Below are positions 50,571 through 59,200 of a stretch of 64,000 nucleotides of DNA, in pieces. Source of the DNA: Pseudomonas putida (GTDB taxonomy: Bacteria; Pseudomonadota; Gammaproteobacteria; Pseudomonadales; Pseudomonadaceae); the NCBI GenBank assembly GCA_029953615.1, contig CP124529.1, positions 3,844,501-3,908,500 on the forward strand. The letters run 5' to 3'. The notes under the pieces are model-generated. The model saw nothing but the letters and a program-made list of their open reading frames with translations. It did no database searches and was not told where the DNA came from. How positions within the stretch are numbered: position 1 is the stretch's first letter; each line of letters starts with the position of its first letter. The translations under genes were made by a program, and so were the position numbers.

Positions 50571-51339
50571 TCAGTCGTACATCACCTTCTTCTTCCAGGT
50601 CTCGTCCTCATCGGTCTTGAGCCCCTGGGTCAGTTCGTTCTGCTCATCGTCCGCCGGGGCCATGCGGTCCAGCACCTGCGCGTTGGCACGGGCCAGCAGT
50701 TTTTCCAGGTACGTCAGCTGCTCTTCATACACCTTGGGCTCCGGCTGCTTGCGCAGGTACTGCACGCCGCGCTCGAAGGCCAGGCGCGCCTGGCCTGGCT
50801 GGTTCTTCTGCAGGGCCTGCTGGCCGAGGTTGTTGAAGAACTCGATATGCAGCAGCACCAGGATATGGCGGATTTCCTTGATCCATTGCTTGGCCTCGGG
50901 CGTCGGCAGGAAGCCCTCTTGCGCGGCGCGGGTCACCTGATTGTGCAGGGCCTCCAACAGGAAGCGCACATCCTTGGCCTTGATCTCGGTCTGGATCGCG
51001 GTTGGGCGGGTTGTTCACCGGAATCTGCGTGCCCTGGGCAATCAACCCCTCCAGTTCGGCAATGCGCGCCTTCAGTTCGGCGTTATGCTTGTCCATCGCC
51101 AGTTGGCGCTGATTGAGGTTGAGCTCCAGGCGAGTCAGCAGCAGCTTCAGCGCCGGGGTCATGAACTGGCCGGGGAAGGTCTCGGTGATTTCGCCACAGC
51201 GGCGCAGGCGGTCGGCCAGTTCGACCTTCATCCGGGCACGCTCGAGCTTGCCGTTCTCGACCACGTTGTTGAGGTAGCCGATCACGATCAGCAACGCGAT
51301 ACCCGCCACGATGAGCAGGGTGATCAGAAGTGGTGTCAC
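50571..51339 (-). pseudogene. membrane-anchored coiled-coil protein of unknown function, broken by one base
   Basis: The first frame from 51339 gives MTPLLITLLIVAGIALLIVI (one N-terminal helix), then VVENGKLERARMKVELADRL and a coiled coil to QIPVNNPP. The second frame continues as VRFLLEALHNQVTRAAQEGF through IRHILVLLHIEFFNNLGQQA to the stop at 50571. One extra base at about 51002-51005 explains the break; corrected length about 255 aa. No family was recognised. Inner-membrane protein with a helical cytoplasmic body. Confidence 0.82.
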
Positions 51340-51417
51340 CGTTAATGCCTCATTGAAGAAGAATTACAGCTTTGAGTGTAGTGAGTTTGCCTGGGGGCGA
51401 ATAGCGGCTATATGCCT

Positions 51418-51458
51418 GTGCTGGCCCTTTCGTAGCACAAGGCTGCTCCTACCGGTAC
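51418..51458. repeat. single class D REP unit
   Basis: GCCCTTTCGTAGCACAAGGC then TGCTCCTACCGG; no inverted partner nearby. Confidence 0.7.
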
Positions 51459-51562
51459 TGCATCGCCCTCAGGCTCCCCTCTCTCTATATCGACAACCCC
51501 GCCAGCATCTGCACCCCAACCCAGCCGGAAGTCATTGATTTAAATAAATTTCTACAAAGGGG

Positions 51563-51591
51563 TTGACGCCTGTACGAACCCTCCATAGAAT
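51563..51591 (+). promoter_or_regulatory. promoter of the Glu/Gly tRNA cluster
   Basis: -35 TTGACG (51563-51568), 17-bp spacer, -10 TAGAAT (51586-51591). An AT-rich upstream segment may serve as an UP element. Confidence 0.8.
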
Positions 51592-51665
51592 GCGCGCCAC
51601 TTGCAGCGTAAAGCGCACAGCGAAACGCGGCAGGGAGTGAAAGCAGGCAGTAATGCCAGCAGCGT

Positions 51666-51741
51666 GTCCCCTTCGTCTAGTGGCCTAGGACACCGCCCTT
51701 TCACGGCGGTAACAGGGGTTCGAGTCCCCTAGGGGACGCCA
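51666..51741 (+). tRNA. tRNA-Glu (TTC anticodon), copy 1
   Basis: 76 nt with encoded CCA. Acceptor GTCCCCT pairs with AGGGGAC; anticodon loop CTTTCAC gives TTC; T-loop GGTTCGAGTCC. Confidence 0.98.
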
Positions 51742-51745
51742 CATT

Positions 51746-51821
<76 letters not shown>

Positions 51822-51912
51822 GTTTCTCCGGCACTGCTTAACGGCGGGGCAGGAAAAGAAAATCCAGGCTGAATCGTGAGGTTCTGTTCTGGTGCACTGA
51901 AAAGTGTTGTGT

Positions 51913-51988
51913 GTCCCCTTCGTCTAGTGGCCTAGGACACCGCCCTTTCACGGCGGTAACAGGGGTTCGAGTCCCCTAGGGGACGCCA
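51913..51988 (+). tRNA. tRNA-Glu (TTC anticodon), copy 2
   Basis: Identical in sequence to copy 1 at 51666. Confidence 0.98.
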
Positions 51989-51991
51989 TTT

Positions 51992-52067
<76 letters not shown>

Positions 52068-52153
52068 GTTTAAATACTGTGGCGTTCGCACGGTGCAGTG
52101 GTGGTGAAGGTCGTCAAGGCGCTTCACGCCGATTAGCGGTAAAGCTTCAAATT

Positions 52154-52229
<76 letters not shown>

Positions 52230-52241
52230 AACATGTAACGC

Positions 52242-52267
52242 AAAAAGGAACCTTCGGGTTCCTTTTT
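52242..52267. terminator. bidirectional terminator between tRNA cluster and fimbrial genes
   Basis: AAAAAGGAACC-TTCG-GGTTCCTTTTT, symmetric, serving tRNA transcription on the plus strand and the adhesin gene on the minus strand. Confidence 0.92.
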
Positions 52268-52338
52268 GCGTTTTTGCGTGCCTGGTTTACTGCTCCTGGC
52301 TGCACGAATACGGCATTCGCGCTGCCAGGGCAGGCCGT

Positions 52339-53427
52339 TCAGCGATAACTGATGGTGAAGTCGAGTGCGCCTTTGGCCACGCCAGGGCCGACCCGGTCGT
52401 CCGTTTGATAGAAATGCGCACGATACGACAGGCGGGTGTTCGGTAGCTCAAGTTTCTTGTTGGTCGAAACGTGCTCCGCCAACGGCACAGGATTGCCCAA
52501 TTCATCGGTGATCTGGATGCCGATGCCTTTGGCTGTCGAGCCATTGCCCAGGCTGAACAGGCCCTGTTTCGGGTCGAGCGCGACCGAACCGTCGGTGCCT
52601 GTCAGGTAGATATAGGCGGTGGCTGTGCTCGACATCGGATCGTCTTGACATTCGCTCAAGGTAATGTGGAATGGTACCCCGGGGTTGGGCAAGGTAGTGC
52701 CTTTACCTGGAAAATCCGCCACGGTGTGGCTGCCCAAGTCCACAGGGGCGGGACTGACGGCACCGTTTTTCAGCATGCACTGCGCCTGGTTGAGGTTGCC
52801 GCTGATGCGCAGGCGAAAGGCATCCGCTACATCCGAGGTGCTGCCGCGAGCCACCTCTTCATCGAGCGTGATCGGCCCGGCTGCGATTGACCCAATCTTT
52901 ACCAGTGTGACGCTCATGCTGATCGGGCCGATCTTGATCGGTGTGCCCATGCTGGTCATGTTGGTGCCGCTGTAAGGTAGCAAGGTGCTGACCGTGCTCG
53001 GCGTGAAGGTGTTGGGCGCTCCGCCATTGAACGGGTGGTCCAGTTCGACCACGGCGCCAACCCCCGGTATGCGGGTTCTGATGACCCGGTTGGCAAATCG
53101 CCCGTTGCCGAGCCGCACTGGCACGTCGTGGGCGAACGGGGCGGTGTAGTCGGCGTGGGCTTCCAGCAGGCGGTCGGCGCTGTTGTGGCACTCGACGACC
53201 CGATTGCCCGGGTCGTCCACGACGGGAACCCGCAGGTGGCTAATCGGTTCGCCGACCGGCAGATCCCTGGGGACCCACACGTCATTGAAATTTGCCGTGA
53301 ATGTAGCGGGGCCAGGGCCATTGATGATTTTACAGCCTGACGCGGCGTAGGCGGCCGGCAGGTGAATGAGTGGCAGGCTGGCCAGCAACAAGGTTGGCAA
53401 CAGGGGGCAGCGAGGGAAGGCGTTCAT
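52339..53427 (-). CDS. fimbrial tip adhesin (FimH-like two-domain), 362 aa
   Basis: Signal peptide MNAFPRCPLLPTLLLASLPL followed by IHLPAAYA. The N-terminal half is a likely lectin domain with a Cys pair (ASGCKIINGPG and VVECHNSADR); the C-terminal half is a pilin domain (Cys in LNQAQCMLKNG and LSECQDDPMSS), ending GALDFTISYR, the chaperone/usher donor-strand pattern. The start overlaps the usher stop by 4 bp (ATGA), so translation is coupled. A terminator lies downstream. Confidence 0.9.
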   Translation of the reverse strand: MNAFPRCPLLPTLLLASLPLIHLPAAYAASGCKIINGPGPATFTANFNDVWVPRDLPVGEPISHLRVPVVDDPGNRVVECHNSADRLLEAHADYTAPFAHDVPVRLGNGRFANRVIRTRIPGVGAVVELDHPFNGGAPNTFTPSTVSTLLPYSGTNMTSMGTPIKIGPISMSVTLVKIGSIAAGPITLDEEVARGSTSDVADAFRLRISGNLNQAQCMLKNGAVSPAPVDLGSHTVADFPGKGTTLPNPGVPFHITLSECQDDPMSSTATAYIYLTGTDGSVALDPKQGLFSLGNGSTAKGIGIQITDELGNPVPLAEHVSTNKKLELPNTRLSYRAHFYQTDDRVGPGVAKGALDFTISYR

Positions 53428-55949
53428 TGGCTTTTCCAGTCGGGTGTGGCTTGGCAGTGCAAGGTCTGCAGGCGGTAGCCTTGTTCAAGTGGCAAGGTGG
53501 TGGGGGTGATCATGAAGCGGCACAGCTGCTCGCTGCCTGAGGTCCACCTGGCCTGCAGTTGCTGCTGCTCAAGGTCGGTGGCCACCAGTGCCTGGCCCCC
53601 TTGGCCGACAACCGCCAGTACCTGGCCCTGGGCATCGCTGACCTGCGCGCCAAACGGCAAGGGGTGGCCGTCGGCTTGCAACAGGGTCAGCACCAGGCGG
53701 TTGACCCGGCGCGCCGGGAATTCGGCCAGCACCACCGCACCGCGGCGTGGCACCACCTGGGTGGCGCCGTTGTCGATTTCGATTTCCGGGTCGAGCTGGT
53801 CCAGTTGCAGCACCAGCTGGTTGGCGCGATAGGGCCGCATGTACGGTGCCAGTGCATAGCCTGCGTGGTTGGTTTTGCCCTGTTGTGCCTGGCCAACGCC
53901 AACCCCGGCGATGCCCGGCACGTGCACCACGGCGTTGGTTTCGCCCATGAACGGTGCCAGCAGCATGCCGCCGCGGTGTGCCAACAAGGCACCGCTGGCG
54001 CTCAGCGACAGGTTGCGGTAGTCGGCGGCTTCGCTGTAGCCCATGCCGTAGTTGGCCTGGTTGCCCTGGTAGGCCAGCGACAGGCTGCCGCTGCGCTGGC
54101 TGTCGTTGGCCAGCGTGGCTCGGTAATTCAGGCGACGCTCGTCGAAGTGGCCGCTGAGGCTGGCGCGTTCGCTGTGTTTGCCGGCGCTGTGCTGCAGGTC
54201 GAAGGTGGCGCTGGAGGCGTGGGCGAAGTCCAGCGGCAAGGTAATGCCCAGGCCGATGATGCGGTCGTTGTCGCGTGACGAACTGAGCGATTGCGAGGCA
54301 AACAGGTTGAGGCTGATGTTGTGCGGCAGTTGCGTGTTGTATTGCAACTGGTACTGGCGCCGTTGCAGGCTGCTGTGCCAGTAGTCGTCCTGCGACAAGG
54401 TCAGGCTGAGCGCGCCAGCGCTGCCCAGGTGATGGTACACCGAGGCTTCCAGGCGGCTGCGGCGGTTGCCCAGGTACAGGTCGGAAGCATTGCGCTGCTG
54501 CACGGCTTCGTCGTAGTCGCGGTAACCGACGGTGGAGTAGCGATAGCCGGCAAAGCGCAGGCTGGTGCCGTTGTCGAAGGCCTTGCCGTAGCGGGCCGAG
54601 AAGCTGTTGCCCTGCACTTCGCCCAAGGCCGGGCCAAGGTCGCTGGTGGCCTGGGTAATGTCCAGCGACAGTGCGCCGAGCGCGCCAAAGTCCCGCCCCA
54701 GGCCGAGAGTGGTGGCGCGGTAGTAGTCACCGCCTAGCACACCGGCGTACAGCGTGCTGTCCCAGCCGATGCCGCGGGCCAAGGTGGCTTGCCACAATGC
54801 CGGCGCGTCGGCCTGGTAGGCGCCGTGGTAGCGGCCCACGGCCAGGTCGTAGCGCCACACGCCGGCGCGCATCAGGTTGCTGAGGGTAGAGTAGGGCTGG
54901 ATGAAGCGGCGCACCTGGCCATCGGCTTCGGTCAGCACTACTTCCAGCTCGCCGCTGCTGGCACCTACCGCCAGGTCGTCGATTTCGTAGGGGCCGGGTG
55001 CGACGAAGGTGGAGTACAGTGGGTAACCGTTCTGCAGCACCTCCAGTTTGGCGTAGGTTTGCGCCACGCCGCGCAACACCGGGGCGTAATTTTGCATGGC
55101 GTCGGGCAGCATTTCGCTGTCGGAGGCCAGCTTCACCCCCTTGAATGGCAAGCTGCGGAAGATTTCGCCCTGGGTGAAGGTTTCGCCGAGGGTGAGGGTG
55201 CCCCAGCGCGCTGGCAGGTCGCGCTGGGCGTAGGTATTGCTGCGCGTCCAGCGCATATCGCCTTGCTGGTTTTCGCGCAGCGCCTGCTGGCTGCGCAGGC
55301 GCCAGCCGTACAGGTTGACGCCGCTGTTCAGGTACAGGTCCTGGCTGTTGCGGCTGCCGCTGCCGCGCCGGTTGCTGTGCTGGGTGGAGGCCTGGTAGTT
55401 GACGAAGGCGGCGTTGATGCCGTCGTCCCAGAGGCTTTCGGCGACGGTGCCGCTGCTGTCGCGGCGCAGGTACGACTGCGGGATCGACAGGTGCAGGCGC
55501 AGTTTGCCGGTATCGAGGTCGGCACTGGCGCCGGGCAGTTGCGTGGCCAGGTCGATGCAGCCGCCAGCGGTGCCGGCTTGCCTGGCGGTCAGGTTTTGCT
55601 CCCGCACGCCGAGTTCGCCCAGCAGCCCGGCGCTCAGGCAAGGCTCCAGGGTCTGGCCATCGCCGCTCTCGTCGAGGTTGATTTCGTGTTTGCCCTGCGG
55701 GCTGAGGTTGACGTACAGCTCCAGTGCATAGCGGCCGGCGGCGAGCGGCCGCTGCTCGGCCAGGGCCCGCAAGGCGAGGGCGCCAGCATCGGCCGGTTGC
55801 CCTGGGCTTTGGCGGATGAAGCCGGGCTCGAACTGCAGGTCGGGCGGGGCGGCCAGGGCTGGCAGGTTCAAAAGGCTGGCGCCAAGCGCGGGGAGGTGGA
55901 AAAAGCGCAGGCGTGACAGCGCCTGCCGGCGTATGTGGGGCTTGAGCAT
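53424..55949 (-). CDS. outer-membrane fimbrial usher, 841 aa
   Basis: A chaperone-usher pore. Signal region to PALAAPPDLQFE, N-terminal periplasmic domain (DLQFEPGFIRQS... LYVNLSPQGKHEINLDESGD), a 24-strand barrel with plug (FVAPGPYEIDDLAVGASSGE is the usher signature region), and C-terminal domains ending TLHCQATPDWKSQ. The conserved C-terminal YRANQLVLQLDQLDPEIEID is present. No chaperone or major pilin gene lies next to it; the upstream neighbour is the Rhs gene. Confidence 0.92.
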   Translation of the reverse strand: MLKPHIRRQALSRLRFFHLPALGASLLNLPALAAPPDLQFEPGFIRQSPGQPADAGALALRALAEQRPLAAGRYALELYVNLSPQGKHEINLDESGDGQTLEPCLSAGLLGELGVREQNLTARQAGTAGGCIDLATQLPGASADLDTGKLRLHLSIPQSYLRRDSSGTVAESLWDDGINAAFVNYQASTQHSNRRGSGSRNSQDLYLNSGVNLYGWRLRSQQALRENQQGDMRWTRSNTYAQRDLPARWGTLTLGETFTQGEIFRSLPFKGVKLASDSEMLPDAMQNYAPVLRGVAQTYAKLEVLQNGYPLYSTFVAPGPYEIDDLAVGASSGELEVVLTEADGQVRRFIQPYSTLSNLMRAGVWRYDLAVGRYHGAYQADAPALWQATLARGIGWDSTLYAGVLGGDYYRATTLGLGRDFGALGALSLDITQATSDLGPALGEVQGNSFSARYGKAFDNGTSLRFAGYRYSTVGYRDYDEAVQQRNASDLYLGNRRSRLEASVYHHLGSAGALSLTLSQDDYWHSSLQRRQYQLQYNTQLPHNISLNLFASQSLSSSRDNDRIIGLGITLPLDFAHASSATFDLQHSAGKHSERASLSGHFDERRLNYRATLANDSQRSGSLSLAYQGNQANYGMGYSEAADYRNLSLSASGALLAHRGGMLLAPFMGETNAVVHVPGIAGVGVGQAQQGKTNHAGYALAPYMRPYRANQLVLQLDQLDPEIEIDNGATQVVPRRGAVVLAEFPARRVNRLVLTLLQADGHPLPFGAQVSDAQGQVLAVVGQGGQALVATDLEQQQLQARWTSGSEQLCRFMITPTTLPLEQGYRLQTLHCQATPDWKSQ

Positions 55950-56202
55950 GACGGATGCCTGGGTTGGACGTTGGAGCGCGGCGGTCAGGTGGTGCCGACG
56001 GTGGCAAGCGAGGCGTAGTTGGCTTGGGCGAGGCGGTCGCTTGGTGGGGAGGGAGGATAAGGAGCAGTGTGGGGTAGGGCTGTAGGGTTAGTCTGGGGGG
56101 CGGGGGGATAAGTCGGCGATTGGGTAAGCTCCGGAAACCGAGCAATAGCGAAGCCGATGATGCAGACAGGCGCAGTCCACATCATCGGCGTTGTTAAGAA
56201 AA

Positions 56203-59200
56203 TTAGGTAGCAGGTCTGGCTAACCAGCTATCCATGAGGCCAGCAGCAATTTCTCTTTGAGAAAATGCCGCCTTGTGTAGGCCGTTTTTTGAACGGATCT
56301 CAACAAGCCCCCCCATATCAAACATTTCATAGCCAGGAGGCAGCGGCGTTGCATCGGTACTCACGCTTTGGACATTTTCAGGTGCTTGAAGAGAGTTGCG
56401 CCGTGAGTTGCTTGGTGAATCGAGAGGTGTTATTGGGGCACTGTATGGTTCGGACAAGCTATTGGATGCTCGGCGTGATTCAGAGTTATTGATATCACCG
56501 ATATCCACATTATCCGTTTGGACACCGGCAGACTGCGTGCTTGCTGCCTCGGGTGCCGAACTTTGGCGCCGTAATGTCCCACCATCGCCATCGCCACCGC
56601 CATTCCCGGCCCCGGCCCCGTTCGCCTCGGCAAGCCTGGCTTTCTTGGCAGCCTTGGCCTTATCGATCCCACCTTTGGCCATCCCTGCTGACAAAAACGC
56701 CAAACCGATGATCGACAGTGACAAGGAGCCAATGACAAGTTTCTTTTTCTTCTTCGGGTCTTTCGTAAACTCCGCAGCAACCTGCGTAGCCGCCGCTGCA
56801 ACTGTTGCGGTTACACCCACAGCTATTATGGCCATGGTCAGAGGGGTGGCGGCACCCGCTGTGGCAACGGCAAAGCCGACGGTCAATGCCACGTTCATCA
56901 CCATAATGCCAATGTTCAACCAGAACTCAGCCCCGCGCTTTTCCTTCGTTTTTTTCGGGTCCTCGTTCGAGCCCCAGCCGCGGCTGTAATGCCCGGTGGG
57001 GTCCTGGAACATCACCGGGTTGTCCATGCAGTACACGTACGGGTTGATACCGCCCACTTCAGGGTCTACGTTGTCCGGGCTCTGGAAGCGCATGAGGCGC
57101 GTGTTGTAGGCGCGGTAGCCACACCCCAGCAGGTACCAGCCCAGCACGCGCTCGCAGGCTTCGGCATTGAAGCCCAGCATGCCGAGCAACTGGCTATCTA
57201 CCGCCTCGCCATAGGCACTGTAGTTTGCTTCGTGCACGGTATCGTCGCTCGCGCACTCGGCCAGCACGCTGTTGCTGTTATTGGCCATGTACAGGCGTGT
57301 TTCGTTGCTTGTGCCCGACTGTTGCAGGCCCAGCGGCAACTCGCCAGCGCACAGGTACTGGGTCAGCAGGCCATCGCGCAAGGTGCTGCTGACGCGATAG
57401 CCCTCGTAATGGCGTCGCTCTTCGGCTTCCGTGCCATGGCGCACGGCTAGCAGCTTGCCGTGGCCGTCGTAGCGATAGCTGGCCAGGGCCGTGCCATCCT
57501 GGGCGGTGACTTTGGCCAGGTAGCCGGTGTCTTCGTCGTACTCCAGGCGGTTGCCCTGCTCGTCCTTGAGCATGTTGCCGTCGGCGTCGTAGTCGTCCAG
57601 GTTAAAAGTTACCAGTGCGTCGTAATCGTCAGTCAGCGAGTGACTGACGCTCTTCAACTGGAAGGGTGACTCTGTGTGGTATTCGTAGAACGCGTCGTCG
57701 GTTTTGCCATCTGCGAATTCGGTGAAGCAGAGCAGGATGTTGTCGTATGCGTCGAATTCCCACATCTGGTTAGTGATCGCGCGGCCCTTGCTATTGGTCG
57801 GCAAAAGGCTGCCTTCACACTTGTGGTTGTACAGGCGATCACGGTTATCGTAATCGAAGGTCTCCGTCAGCACGGTCTGACCGGCCTTGATCAGCTCGCG
57901 GCTGGCCAGCATGTTGTCGCCGCGCCACTTTTGTACGACTGTGCGCTCATCGAGCACTTGCTCTTTGCCGTTGGCGTCAAGCCGGGTCAGCTTCAGGGCC
58001 CGCGAAGTTTCCCGGCGGCGATGGTCGTAGGCGTGTGTGCACAGCAATTGCTGCACGCTGTCGGGCTTGGCGCTGCTGGTGGTCAATGTGGTGTGCAACA
58101 GGCCTGCACTGTTGTAAGTAAGTACCGCGTGCAACGTGCCTTGGCTGATGGAGGTCAGCCTCTCGAGTTCATCGTATTCATATACTTTGCGACAGTTGTC
58201 GCTGTCGCTGCTTTCCAGCAAGAGCCCTTGCAGCGAGGTAAGGTAAGTGCGCGTGTAGTTGTCGCCTGGTTGTTTGCCCGCCCAGCTTTCACTCAGCAGG
58301 TAGCCCTGGTCGGTGTAGCCGTAGCTGTGGGTACCTTGCTCGTTCTGCGCTTCGGTGATCGCGGCCGAGGCCATGCTGTATTTGAATTTCGACGGCTTCT
58401 GGTTTTTCCCCACGAGAATATCCGTTGGAGCAGTGCCGACCGCCAGGTCGTATTTATAGGTCATGGTGCGGCCAGATTTCATCACCCGCTTTTCTGGCAG
58501 CATCTGTTCATCAGGGTATTCCCGCGTTTCCTGATACGGGCCAACGGTCATGCTGACCAGGCGGTCGATGTCATCGAACTCGCGCGTGCACACTGGAATG
58601 CCTTTAGCGTTTGGCGCAGGGTGCAACAGCAGGCTTGTCGCCAGTTCATCGGTACTGTGGCGGGCAAACGTCCGGCTCAGTGCCGAGTCATCGGCGCGAT
58701 CGGTGCGCTGCACGCGCCCCCACACATCGTACTGGTAGGTGGTGGTGCGGGTCTCGTTGATGCGCGCAGTTCGCTTGCCACTTGCCGGCACGGCAAATGT
58801 ATGGGTTTCCTCCACGCTACGGCCAAAGCCGTCATAGCGGTAGGCGCGCGTGGACTCTACGGTACCTTGCTCGTCCAGCAGTTGCACTTGCTCGGGTTTG
58901 TCGAAGCGGTTGAAGGTGGTAATGCTCAGGTTTTTGCGCATTCGGGGTTGGTCAGGGTACCGCTCCCAGGTGGTGACGATATCGCCGTCGGTACCGAACG
59001 GAGAGCGGTCGGTGAACTCGATCACCCGGTCCGGGCGTTTGGTCGCGCAGCGGTTGCCCCAGTTGTCGTATCGGTGGGTGCTGGTCAAGGCGCGTTCGCC
59101 AGTGGGCAGGTGGTCGTAGGTGGTTTCTTCGGCCAGCTGGCCGAACGCGTTGTACTTGGCTGACCACACTTCATACGTCTGCTTTGCCCTGGTTTGCGAA

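Larger units (their letters stand above)
51340..51665. other. 326-bp intergenic region upstream of the tRNA cluster
   Basis: It contains a single class D REP half (51418-51458), an AT-rich stretch (TTTAAATAAATTTC at about 51539) and the tRNA promoter. No gene was seen. Confidence 0.6.

Noticed and set aside
55985-56185. 66-residue minus-strand frame between usher and Rhs as a chaperone or pilin
   Set aside because: Proline-rich, no signal peptide or pilin/chaperone motif; at most a remnant tail.
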